In this document: positions 25,621-34,993 of the stretch, in pieces | Numbering within the stretch: position 1 is the first letter of the stretch | Layout of the letters: every line of letters starts with the position of its first letter | Assembly (NCBI GenBank): GCA_964389675.1 | Contig: CAYMEV010000005.1 | Span: forward strand, 6,027-70,026 | Direction of reading: 5' to 3' | Origin: CAYMEV01 sp964389675 [NCBI: uncultured Candidatus Sumerlaeota bacterium] | Lineage (GTDB): Bacteria > CAYMEV01 | DNA: 64,000 nt | Notes under the pieces: generated by a model | Seen by the model: only the letters and a program-made list of their open reading frames with translations | Told to the model about the DNA's origin: nothing | Databases searched by the model: none | Program-made: the position numbers and the translations under genes

Positions 25621-27062
25621 TTTCTTCCTAATACCCTTCCCAATTTTCTCATAATATAATTTTTGCCGAGGATAAAGACAGACCAGGCATCTTTAAGACT
25701 TCTTATGCTTCTGATTGTCTTTGGTATCCTTTTATAAAGGGGAATGCCGGCATAATCTGCCCACTCGAGGGAAAGGTCAGAAAGCTCCTTGAAGCTCATT
25801 TTATGCAAAAATATCGGAGTGCTTCCATGAGCTGCATTCAGTGAAAAACCCCTTTTTTCCAGGGGATCTCCCCATCTGTAGTCAGCAGGCAGGATCTTCA
25901 GATCTTTTGCGACCTTTTCAATTTCTGTTCCAGGGTATATTCTCATAAAGCTAAGCGCAGGCCTGCCACCATGCTTCTTCATAAAATCGATGGTTGCTTT
26001 TGCTTCATCATATGTTTCTTCAGGAAAACCTATTATATAGGAGGGCATCTTTATTATTCCAAGTTCGTCCAGTATCCTGCTGTTTTTTTCCAGCATATCG
26101 AAATTGAGTTTCTTGCCAAGACCGGCAGAAATTATCTTGTCCGAGATAGATTCAATACCGTAAAAAACGCTGAAACATCCAGCTTCTTTAAGCCTGGTAA
26201 GGAGTTCTCTGTCAGCCAGATCTAACCTTAGAGAACATGTAAAATTAAAATGCAGTCTGTTTTTTTCAATAAGTTCACAAAGCCTAATAAGCCTGTCTTT
26301 ATTCATATTGAAAGTGTCATCATAGAACCAGATAGCTTCCGCCTTGTATTTTTCGATCAGAAGCTTTACTTCTTTCAGGATATTCTCCGGGCTTCGAGCT
26401 CTCCATTTCCTTCCTGCAAGCCTGCTGGTAGCACAGAATGAACATGCAAAAGGGCATCCCCGGCTTGTCATAATGTGATAGGTTTCAAGCATGCCCTTTC
26501 CCGGGACTTTAAGGCGGAATTTATACCTTTCCATGGGAAGGAGCTCCCTTGCGGGAAAAGAAATGCTGTCTATATCTTCTATCATAGGGCGCGGATCATT
26601 ATGTATCACTGACCCGCCATGCCTGTAGCTTATCCCTTCTATGGCCGATAGAGGCTGCTTATTTTTGAGGGCTTTAAAAATTTCCTTTATGGTAATCTCT
26701 GCTTCTCCTCTTACAAGTATGTCAATATCCTTCTGATTATTCATGGTATCATCTGGCGTGAGAGAAACGTGAGGGCCCCCTATAATTGTGATTATTTTTT
26801 CTGATACCTCTTTTGCCAGGGAAAGAAGCCTGAAGGATTCAAATCTGAATTCAGTGAAAGAGGTTGTTCCCACAATATCCGGATTACTCTTTTCAATAAT
26901 CCTCCTGATATCTTTATAATTGTATTTCTCCAGTGCAGAGTCTATAACAACCACCTCAGCACCTTCATCTCTCAGAGAAGCTGCAACATATAAAAGCCCC
27001 AGTGGAGGAAGCGGTTCTTTTGTGCTGAAGCACTTAGGAGGAAATATCAGCAGAAATTTCAT
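25617..27062 (-). CDS. B12-binding radical SAM protein
   Basis: The 481-aa product has an N-terminal cobalamin-binding domain (LIFPPKCF, PPLGLLYVAASLRDEG, IGGPHVSLTPDDT) and a radical SAM domain with CPFACSFC (CxxxCxxC). Enzymes of this class often methylate unreactive carbons or carry out ring chemistry. The C-terminal 130 residues are a family-specific extension. The start is ATG 27062; an upstream TTG would add five residues with no better ribosome binding site. It is the first gene of a two-gene minus-strand operon with the SPASM radical SAM gene. The product is not predictable. Confidence 0.9.
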   Translation of the reverse strand: MKFLLIFPPKCFSTKEPLPPLGLLYVAASLRDEGAEVVVIDSALEKYNYKDIRRIIEKSNPDIVGTTSFTEFRFESFRLLSLAKEVSEKIITIIGGPHVSLTPDDTMNNQKDIDILVRGEAEITIKEIFKALKNKQPLSAIEGISYRHGGSVIHNDPRPMIEDIDSISFPARELLPMERYKFRLKVPGKGMLETYHIMTSRGCPFACSFCATSRLAGRKWRARSPENILKEVKLLIEKYKAEAIWFYDDTFNMNKDRLIRLCELIEKNRLHFNFTCSLRLDLADRELLTRLKEAGCFSVFYGIESISDKIISAGLGKKLNFDMLEKNSRILDELGIIKMPSYIIGFPEETYDEAKATIDFMKKHGGRPALSFMRIYPGTEIEKVAKDLKILPADYRWGDPLEKRGFSLNAAHGSTPIFLHKMSFKELSDLSLEWADYAGIPLYKRIPKTIRSIRSLKDAWSVFILGKNYIMRKLGRVLGRK

Positions 27063-27126
27063 AAACCTAAAACCCAAATAGAAATTTTATACAAGATAAA
27101 TTGAAGAATAATAATTAGCAAATAAA

Positions 27127-27183
27127 AAAAGCTATTATTTATAGACCATAATCCTTTTTTTTATAAACTATATAATAGCTTTT
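27127..27183. promoter_or_regulatory. 12-bp inverted repeat over the kinase promoter
   Basis: AAAAGCTATTAT (27127-27138) and ATAATAGCTTTT (27172-27183) are perfect inverted arms 33 nt apart. The right arm overlaps a perfect TATAAT (27171-27176) that would serve as the -10 box of the kinase gene starting at 27200. It could be a repressor operator or a loop of mRNA. There is no good -35 box. Confidence 0.4.
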
Positions 27184-27199
27184 ATAAAAAGGGGATACT

Positions 27200-30100
27200 G
27201 TGGAAAACAGGTTTTTAGCCAACCGTTACCGGATTTTGGAGCTAATATCAGAGGGTGGGATGGGGAAGGTATTTAAAGCCCAGGATACTCTGCTGGAAAA
27301 TCAGATAATTGCAGTTAAAACAATTAAAGACCCTGCAAGAAAGAAAGACCTGGAAAAAGCACTGCTGGATGAATTTTATACATTGTACAGCCTTTCCCAT
27401 CCTAATTTGCTTAAGGTATTTGATATTGGAAAGGACATTGACAGGGAAGAAGTATTCCTGGTAACCGAGCTTGTTGAAGGCTTACCCCTGGATGAATGGA
27501 TTCAAGGAAGGGATTTCAGCAGCCTTGCAGATGTGGTATACAACAGCTTGAACGGCCTTGCTTATCTTCACAGGAATAACATAATACATGGAGACCTTAA
27601 GCCTGCACACTTTATAATTAAAAGCGGGGACCCAAACACATTAAAGATCATTGATTTTGGGCTGGTAAAGAAAATTGAGACAGATAAAACGACAAAGATT
27701 GAAGGCAGTATAAGATATATAGCTCCTGAAATATTCCAGGGCAGGGGGTATTCAAAAAAATCTGATGTATATGCATTGGGTGTTACATTATTCAGTTCAT
27801 TATACGGAAGATATCCTTACAATGCCAAGACACTCAGCAAATACCTTGATATTGTCGCAAACTCAACCCCCGTTTTTGATAGACCCATTTTTGAAATACC
27901 TGAAGACTTTATATATATCATTAAAAAAGCAATACATCCAAACCTTTCAGTACGTTACTCAGATGCAGATTCAATGTTATCAGAGGTATGTGAATTATTC
28001 AGCAGGAGTTACCAGCCCGGATTTTCAAATCCTGCGGTATTTTCACCTTTTGTGGACAGGGAAAGCGAGTTCTATCTGTTATGCGGAAGCATTAAAAATC
28101 TGCTTAAGAATAAGAATACTGTTCCTTTTGTAAATATATATGGAAATGAGGGGACAGGCAAGCGCAGGCTGCTAAGGCAGCTTAAGGTCTATGCCAAGTA
28201 TAAGGGCATAGAATTTTTCAGCGCAAGGTATATTCCAGCCTTAAAAAGCAGTCTTTCCGTTGTAAGAATGCTCATCCCCTATATAATCATATATGCTAAG
28301 AATATTGGAATAGATATTTCTGATCTCAAAAAATTGCTCAATATTTACGGCAGTAACACGAAATACATGAATGAATCCGGGGATGAACAGCCAATATTAG
28401 AGGCAGAAAACGATATACTCTTTTCTTCTGTTGATCTTATCACAAGGATCCTTTCCAACAAAATTCCAATGATAATAATCATAGAAGACTATGACAAGAT
28501 TGATGAATTCTCCAGATCTTTTGTGTCAATTCTCTTAGAGGCTATTGAGAGGCTTTCTGTTCAAAACAGTGTATATATTATTTTGAACAGCAGTGAAAAA
28601 ATAACCCTCAACAGTATTAATATGCCCTTCAAATATATTGAGATATGCAATTTTGACCTGAATAATACACAGAAGATGATATCAAATATACTGGGCAAAA
28701 TACCTGTATACTCTAATTTTCTTCAAAAAATCTATCAGGCTACAGGAGGAAACCCACTTAAGATTGAAAGACTTCTTCAGTCCCTTTTTCTCAATAAAAT
28801 GATACAGTATACCAATGGTATATATTCCATAAGAAATGAAGCCGGGAATTTCATTGATAGACAGCCGAGAAGCTTTAATGAGGAGTATATACAGATCATT
28901 GAAACATTTAATAAAGAGCAGAGGCTAATCCTTGGCCTCTTTGTCTTAAGCTACAAATCTATCACGGAGGAAGATATCAATGGTATCCTTATGCTTCAAA
29001 ATATGTTTGAAGAGCATATTGATTTCATATTCTTTCTTAAGCAGATAAACATCCTAAAAAACTCTGTAGAGAATGGATACAGGGTTATCAGCATAATGGA
29101 CCCCACACTCCATGAAACTGCACTTGAACAGCTGACCAGGGAAGAAAAGACATTGATACACGGCTATTTATACGCCTACTATTCCAGATTCTATAAAAAT
29201 GACTACTGCCTCCTGAGTTTTCATCTGTATTACAGCAACGGGGATAAAATGCTTCTGGCCTCCTGCATAAAAAAGGCAATAGAGCAAATATCAAGGGAAA
29301 ATGCATCATCAGACACTCTCCTGTTTTTCATTAATATAGCAATTGAAATACAGGATAAAATAAATGACAGGGCATATATCAACAGCCTGCTTCAGAAAAA
29401 AATCAATACCCTGTATTTTTTAAATGAGAAAGATGAGATAGAAAAGATAAGAAAAACGTACCTGAATGATGAAATTGCTGTGAAGAACCCTCTTACATAT
29501 GTCAGTGTCCTAAACTCTCTCCTTGATATCTATAATATTGATTATAATAATTCCATGATTGAAGAACTGATAAAATATGCTGACAACATCGTATCCGAGG
29601 ACAGGGATGTAACCCGTTTGCTTCATAAAATTAACTGGAACAGGGTATTCTTTTATCTAAACCAGAACAAGCATGAAGAAGCCCTGAAACTATGTACTCT
29701 AATATTTGAAGATATTAAAGATTCAGGCGACAATCACCTTTTGTCTAATTATTACGGGATGATAGGGGAGCTTTATAATAATATGAGGGATTATAAACAA
29801 AGCCAGTATTATAAGGAGCTAGCACTAAATCACGCTTATAAAACAGGGATAATCAACCAGATCGCAATATCTGAACATAATATTGCTATCGGTTACCTTA
29901 ATCTTAATAATTATGATGAGGCGATCAGGTACCTTGAACTTGCATATAAAAAATTTAATAAACTCAGGAATTACAGGCTTATAGGATTCACCCTTAATAA
30001 TTTGAGCGAGGTGATAATATCTTATAAGAACGACAGGCATCTTGCACTTTCATATGCAGTGAATGCATTTGAGATAAATAAGATAGTCGGGGGCATTAAC

Positions 30101-30841
30101 CTGATCAATAATTATAAGATACTTGGAATAACCTATAAAATGCTGTTAAAATATGATGTTGCCCTTAATTATCTGCAGGATGGAATATCTCTTGCCAGGA
30201 GCAATAACAGGATGTCTTCGATGCTTGAGCTTAATATGGTCTATATTGACATCCTGCTGGACTTATCAGCCTATAAAGAAGCATTTATCATTGTCAGAGA
30301 ATCAAAAAAGATATCCGCGGAATCAGTAAATAATTATTTTATCAGGCATATAATATGCAGGGAGGGCTTGATATACTTCAGGCAGAACCGGCTTGAACCT
30401 TTAAAAAAGTGCATAGAACAGCTGAAAACCTATGAAAGAACTGAGGAAGCATTCCTGTTTTTATACTATTTTTACCGTATAAACAGTGAAAAGGATTTTT
30501 TAGGCTCTTATGATTATATAAGGAAAACCTCAAATAATTCTGGTTTATTAGATGATCTATATATTTTTTACAAATCAGATTTATATTATAATTTATTCTA
30601 CAATAATCTGAAAAGATTGAAAACAGGCATAATCAGGTTTTTTGAATTTCTTCAGAATGAGTATATCGGGAACTGGCAAGACTATTGCATTCTGGCTGAT
30701 TTTTCCAGATATGTTGATCAGACAGGCCTGCCTGATATACAAAGGAAAGCCCTTGAATGCTTTGAGTTTGCCAGGCAGTCGATACCATCCCGATATCTCG
30801 GCAGAACTATGAAAGAAAAAGAAACGCTATGGAAGAAATGA
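27200..30841 (+). CDS. Ser/Thr protein kinase with ATPase and TPR domains
   Basis: The 1213-aa protein combines a eukaryotic-like kinase (about residues 10-270), a P-loop ATPase (about 285-620) and a long helical TPR region (about 700-1180). Kinase hallmarks: glycine loop SEGGMGKV, Lys40 in AVKTIK, catalytic loop IIHGDLKPAH (HGD instead of HRD), DFG (152-154) and APE (175-177). The ATPase has Walker A GNEGTGKRRL and a Walker B-like IIIIEDYDKID. The order is that of large signalling kinases that sense through TPRs. No DNA-binding or membrane segment is visible. GTG start with AAAAAGGGG 5 nt before it. It may regulate by phosphorylating unknown partners. Confidence 0.9.
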   Translation: MENRFLANRYRILELISEGGMGKVFKAQDTLLENQIIAVKTIKDPARKKDLEKALLDEFYTLYSLSHPNLLKVFDIGKDIDREEVFLVTELVEGLPLDEWIQGRDFSSLADVVYNSLNGLAYLHRNNIIHGDLKPAHFIIKSGDPNTLKIIDFGLVKKIETDKTTKIEGSIRYIAPEIFQGRGYSKKSDVYALGVTLFSSLYGRYPYNAKTLSKYLDIVANSTPVFDRPIFEIPEDFIYIIKKAIHPNLSVRYSDADSMLSEVCELFSRSYQPGFSNPAVFSPFVDRESEFYLLCGSIKNLLKNKNTVPFVNIYGNEGTGKRRLLRQLKVYAKYKGIEFFSARYIPALKSSLSVVRMLIPYIIIYAKNIGIDISDLKKLLNIYGSNTKYMNESGDEQPILEAENDILFSSVDLITRILSNKIPMIIIIEDYDKIDEFSRSFVSILLEAIERLSVQNSVYIILNSSEKITLNSINMPFKYIEICNFDLNNTQKMISNILGKIPVYSNFLQKIYQATGGNPLKIERLLQSLFLNKMIQYTNGIYSIRNEAGNFIDRQPRSFNEEYIQIIETFNKEQRLILGLFVLSYKSITEEDINGILMLQNMFEEHIDFIFFLKQINILKNSVENGYRVISIMDPTLHETALEQLTREEKTLIHGYLYAYYSRFYKNDYCLLSFHLYYSNGDKMLLASCIKKAIEQISRENASSDTLLFFINIAIEIQDKINDRAYINSLLQKKINTLYFLNEKDEIEKIRKTYLNDEIAVKNPLTYVSVLNSLLDIYNIDYNNSMIEELIKYADNIVSEDRDVTRLLHKINWNRVFFYLNQNKHEEALKLCTLIFEDIKDSGDNHLLSNYYGMIGELYNNMRDYKQSQYYKELALNHAYKTGIINQIAISEHNIAIGYLNLNNYDEAIRYLELAYKKFNKLRNYRLIGFTLNNLSEVIISYKNDRHLALSYAVNAFEINKIVGGINLINNYKILGITYKMLLKYDVALNYLQDGISLARSNNRMSSMLELNMVYIDILLDLSAYKEAFIIVRESKKISAESVNNYFIRHIICREGLIYFRQNRLEPLKKCIEQLKTYERTEEAFLFLYYFYRINSEKDFLGSYDYIRKTSNNSGLLDDLYIFYKSDLYYNLFYNNLKRLKTGIIRFFEFLQNEYIGNWQDYCILADFSRYVDQTGLPDIQRKALECFEFARQSIPSRYLGRTMKEKETLWKK

Positions 30842-30886
30842 AGCTGGACCAGGGGTTTTAAGAACAGTTGTTATACGGAGGAGCAC

Positions 30887-31495
30887 ATGGGTCAGAGAAT
30901 ATATCTTGTAAGACATGGGGAAACAAGATTTAATAAGGAGGACAGGATGCGCGGCAGATTGGATGAGCCGCTCAGTGATACCGGGATCAGCCAGGCCAAA
31001 AGAACAGCCGATTTCTTTACCGACAGGGAAATCAGGCATATTTTTACCAGCCCTCTTCAGAGAGCATATAATACCTCCCTTGAAATAGGCAGGAAATGCG
31101 GGCTTACTCCAGTCAGGGAAGAAGCTTTCAATGATCTGGACTTCGGCGATTGGCAGGGCATGCTGAGAAAGGAGATAAGGATTGAATTTCCTGAACATTA
31201 CCATATATATGAATATCATCCTGAAGAGTTTATATCATCAGCCGGAGACAGTCTCTGGGCACTGAGAAGAAGGTCATTCAAAAGGCTTGATGAAATAACC
31301 CGGGATATAAGTTCCGATTTTGCTATAGTGTCTCATTATGTCACATTAAGAATGCTTCTTCTTGCATGCCTTGATCTTACACCCGGGGCATACTGGAAAA
31401 TAAACCTTGATAATTGCAGTATAAGCACATTATTATATGACAGGCATAATAAATATACCATCCTCAGGATTAACTCTGCCTGCCATCTTGACTGA
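30887..31495 (+). CDS. Histidine phosphatase (phosphoglycerate mutase-like)
   Basis: The 202-aa protein is a branch-1 histidine phosphatase. The phospho-accepting motif LVRHGET (residues 7-13) is followed by SPLQRAYNT, and the second catalytic His is in IVSHYV. Such proteins dephosphorylate small molecules (for example alpha-ribazole-5'-phosphate or sugar phosphates) or phosphoproteins; there is no feature to decide. GGAGGAG before ATG 30887. It lies 45 nt behind the kinase gene, so cotranscription is possible, and a kinase-phosphatase pair is conceivable but not shown. Confidence 0.9.
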   Translation: MGQRIYLVRHGETRFNKEDRMRGRLDEPLSDTGISQAKRTADFFTDREIRHIFTSPLQRAYNTSLEIGRKCGLTPVREEAFNDLDFGDWQGMLRKEIRIEFPEHYHIYEYHPEEFISSAGDSLWALRRRSFKRLDEITRDISSDFAIVSHYVTLRMLLLACLDLTPGAYWKINLDNCSISTLLYDRHNKYTILRINSACHLD

Positions 31496-31511
31496 CTTTT
31501 AACCGGATCAT

Positions 31512-34500
31512 CTAATTCATTCTGAAAATGAATGCTTCCCTGTCTCCATGTTTCAGGAGCATCGAAATACCATCAAACAGATCCTGGTCATATTTTACCT
31601 TATAGCTTGGATGAGGCCTTACTGTGATCTTCCTGTCATTCCGGATGATTATAAACCTTAAAGGGGTATCCCCTGGAAACCTGGATATAATCTGTTCCAT
31701 CTTTTGGCATATATCGGCATTGATCTGATCATAGTCGATCATGAGGTCAATAAATTCTATCCTGTTTTTAATGTATGTGTCAAGAAGGCAGATATCCCTG
31801 GCTATGATCGTGCAGGACTGCTCCTGGTTTTCCTTTGAGCCTGTAATGATAAGAGGCTGGACGGGCTTGAGAATATCCTGCTTCCCCTCATAGATATCAG
31901 GAAATACAATGACCTGGCAGATGCCTGAAATGTCCTCAAACGTTATCCTTGCAAATTTCTTATTCTTCTTGGTTTTTTTAACTTCAATACTGTTTATAAC
32001 GCCTGCAATACGGAAATTATCACTTTTGTATTCCTCTGACAATATCCGGTCAATATGTATTATGCCCATTCGGCTGAGTATCTTTTCATAATAGGAAATT
32101 GGATGGCCTGAAATAAAATAGGAAAGAGATTCATACTCATATTTCAGTTTTTCCATATGGGTTTCAGGCTGGACTTCATCATCAGGCTTCTGGCCTGCCA
32201 TATACTCTATATCTTTATCCTTTCCAGCTGCCTGAAGCAGTGTCCTCTGGTTATATGACGGCTTATCCTGCCTTTTTTTCAGGATTTTATCAAGCATGTT
32301 CAGCATCTCATTCCTGCTGTATGCTGAAATATTATCAAATGCTCCTGACTTTATCAGGCTTTCAATAACCCTCTTGTTCACCTTTGATAGATTGACATTG
32401 GCACAGAAATGCCCAAGGTTTTTAAAACCGCCTGTTTCCTTTCGAGCCATAAGAATAGCTGATATTGCGTTTTTCCCTACATTTGAAATAGCCCTTAATC
32501 CAAATATTATCTTATTGCTATCTACGGTGAAATCTTCTTCGGATATATTTATATCAGGCGGTACAATATCTATATTGAATGCCTTGCAGTCATTAATATA
32601 TTTCAGTATTCTTGTTTTATCATTGGAGTCCAGGGACATTGATGCCGCAAAAAAGAATGCGGGGTAATTGGCTTTTAGATAGGCAATCCGGTATGTAATG
32701 AAGGAATACCCTGCAGAATGAGATTTATTGAAACCATATTCTGCGAATCTTTCCATTTTCAGAAAGAGGTCTTCGACAGCCTTTTTAGGGTACCCTTTTT
32801 CTATGGCATTGCTGATAAATTTTGGTTTCATTTCATTCATTATGTGCTGCTGTTTTTTCCCCATTGCCTTTCTAAGCATATCAGCTTCGGAAAGCGTAAA
32901 TCCTCCGATCACATTTGCAATTTTCATTACCTGTTCCTGATAGAGTATTACACCATAGGTTTCAGAAAGAATATCCTCCAGCTCGCTTATATCATATGAT
33001 ATTTTTGAATTTCCCCTCCTGCCGCTGATATAGACATCATTCATCTTCTGGCCAAGAGGTCCAGGGCGGTAAAGAGCTAATAGAGGCATTATATCAATAA
33101 ATTTATCTGGCTTTGCCTGAGTCAGGAGTGTCTGCATCCCGTCACCCTCGATCTGAAACACTCCGCATGTGTTTCCTGAGGAAATAAGCTCAAAGGTTCT
33201 TTTATCATCCAGCGGAATGCTTTTGATGTCAATCTTTTCACCCAGCTTATCCTCTATAGCATCGACTATTTTGTCAATAAGGGTAATATTCTTTAATCCA
33301 AGAAGGTCCATTTTCAGCAGACCAAGCTTTTCCAGCTGCCTGTATTCAAACTGAGTACATATCGGGGTTTTCTGATTAGTATAAAGAGGAAGATATCCGC
33401 TTACGGGCTTATCAGCAATGACAATGCCGGCTGCATGTACTGATACATGCCTTGTCAGCCCTTCGACTTTCTGGGATATATCGATGATATTTTTAATTGT
33501 CGGGTCCTGTTCCACTTTATTTTTGAATTCAGTTGAGATAGATAAAGCACTTCTTATATCAGAAGCTTCAGGCGGGAACATCTTTGTAAGTTCATTGGCC
33601 TTGTCAAAAGGCAATTCATATACCCTTGCAACATCCTTTATAGCTGCCTTTGATGTAAGCTTGCTGAATGTAATTATCTGGGCAACATTTTCAGTACCAT
33701 ACTTATCTGACAGGTAATTGATTACATTTATACGTTTGTCCTGACAGATATCGATGTCAATGTCAGGCATGCTTATCCTGTCCGGGTTAAGGAACCTTTC
33801 GAAAAGCAGCTCAAAAGGAATCGGATCAACTTCAGTAATGTCCAGACAATAGCATAGAAGGCTACCGACCGCTGAGCCTCTTCCCGGGCCAACACCAATA
33901 TTGTTCTTTCTGCAGAAATCAATGATATCCCAGACAATCAGCATATAACCGGAGAAATCAAGCTTGGAAATGACACTCAGTTCATAATTCAGCCTTTCCC
34001 GGTATACTGATAATGGATATTTCTCATTAAATGCTTCCTGTGACTCTATCTTTCTTTTAAATCCCTCATTTGCTATATGCTCCAGATACGAATTGGCATT
34101 ATAGCCTTCCGGGATCGGGAATACAGGGAGATGATAATTTCCTGTTTCGAAATCAAAACTGCACTTTTCAGCAATCTCAAGGGTATTCATTAGAGCTTCA
34201 GGAACATCCCCGAAGGAATCCCACATCTCTGACGGAGACTTAAAATAGAGAGTATCAGGGAATATTATCCTGTCTTTGCTTCTGATATTTTTTGCAGTCC
34301 CAATACAGAGAAGAGCATTGTGAAAATTCCAGTCCTCTTTGTGAAGGAAATGCACATCATTTGTGGCAACCAGAGGTATACCCGTTTGATGGCTGAGCTT
34401 AACAAGTTTTTGATTTACATGATCCTGTTCTTTCAGGCCATTGTCCTGAAGCTCCAGATAGAAATCCCCATTTGCGAATTGAGACCTGTAATAATCAGCA

Positions 34501-34988
34501 AGTTCCTTTATAAACCCGTCATCCCGGTTTTTCATTATACTTGAGGATATCTCTCCCTTAAGGCATGCGGAGAGGGCAATGAGCCCTTTTGTCCTTCCGC
34601 TCAGGTAGGATTTTCTTATCAGGGGCCTATTATAGAATCCTTCCAGGTAGCTGTTTGTAATAAGGTCTATCAGGTTGCGATATCCTTCCTTGTCTCTGGC
34701 AAGCAGTACAATATGATAATTATCATCTTTATTTTTATCCTGCTTTGGATTGTCAGAATTTGTAATGTAGGCCTCACACCCTATTATGGGCTTTATATTT
34801 TTCATTTTTGCGGTTTCATAAAACTGGAAGCAGCCAAACATGTTTCCATGATCAGTTATTGCAACAGCATCCATCTTATATTCGATAGTCTTGTCTATCA
34901 GCTCACTTACTCTTATAGCCCCGTCCAGCAGGCTGTATTCTGTATGGTTATGAAGATGGACAAAAGGCTGTTTTTTTGTATCTCCCAT
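31512..34988 (-). CDS. dnaE: DNA polymerase III subunit alpha
   Basis: The main replicative polymerase, 1158 aa, of normal DnaE length. It begins with a PHP domain (FVHLHNHTEYSLLDGA, AITDHGNMFG), has the catalytic aspartates in PDIDIDICQDKR, the palm segment GVGPGRGSAVGS, IIYQEQVMKIA-like sequence at YQEQVM, a helix-hairpin-helix region and a C-terminal OB domain (IAGVINSIEVKKTKK...). The PHP histidines appear intact. ATG 34988 was chosen because the guaA stop is 5 nt upstream; ATG 35003 would overlap guaA by 10 nt. It forms an operon with guaA and the helicase loader gene on the minus strand. Confidence 0.96.
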   Translation of the reverse strand: MGDTKKQPFVHLHNHTEYSLLDGAIRVSELIDKTIEYKMDAVAITDHGNMFGCFQFYETAKMKNIKPIIGCEAYITNSDNPKQDKNKDDNYHIVLLARDKEGYRNLIDLITNSYLEGFYNRPLIRKSYLSGRTKGLIALSACLKGEISSSIMKNRDDGFIKELADYYRSQFANGDFYLELQDNGLKEQDHVNQKLVKLSHQTGIPLVATNDVHFLHKEDWNFHNALLCIGTAKNIRSKDRIIFPDTLYFKSPSEMWDSFGDVPEALMNTLEIAEKCSFDFETGNYHLPVFPIPEGYNANSYLEHIANEGFKRKIESQEAFNEKYPLSVYRERLNYELSVISKLDFSGYMLIVWDIIDFCRKNNIGVGPGRGSAVGSLLCYCLDITEVDPIPFELLFERFLNPDRISMPDIDIDICQDKRINVINYLSDKYGTENVAQIITFSKLTSKAAIKDVARVYELPFDKANELTKMFPPEASDIRSALSISTEFKNKVEQDPTIKNIIDISQKVEGLTRHVSVHAAGIVIADKPVSGYLPLYTNQKTPICTQFEYRQLEKLGLLKMDLLGLKNITLIDKIVDAIEDKLGEKIDIKSIPLDDKRTFELISSGNTCGVFQIEGDGMQTLLTQAKPDKFIDIMPLLALYRPGPLGQKMNDVYISGRRGNSKISYDISELEDILSETYGVILYQEQVMKIANVIGGFTLSEADMLRKAMGKKQQHIMNEMKPKFISNAIEKGYPKKAVEDLFLKMERFAEYGFNKSHSAGYSFITYRIAYLKANYPAFFFAASMSLDSNDKTRILKYINDCKAFNIDIVPPDINISEEDFTVDSNKIIFGLRAISNVGKNAISAILMARKETGGFKNLGHFCANVNLSKVNKRVIESLIKSGAFDNISAYSRNEMLNMLDKILKKRQDKPSYNQRTLLQAAGKDKDIEYMAGQKPDDEVQPETHMEKLKYEYESLSYFISGHPISYYEKILSRMGIIHIDRILSEEYKSDNFRIAGVINSIEVKKTKKNKKFARITFEDISGICQVIVFPDIYEGKQDILKPVQPLIITGSKENQEQSCTIIARDICLLDTYIKNRIEFIDLMIDYDQINADICQKMEQIISRFPGDTPLRFIIIRNDRKITVRPHPSYKVKYDQDLFDGISMLLKHGDREAFIFRMN

Positions 34989-34993
34989 ATTCT

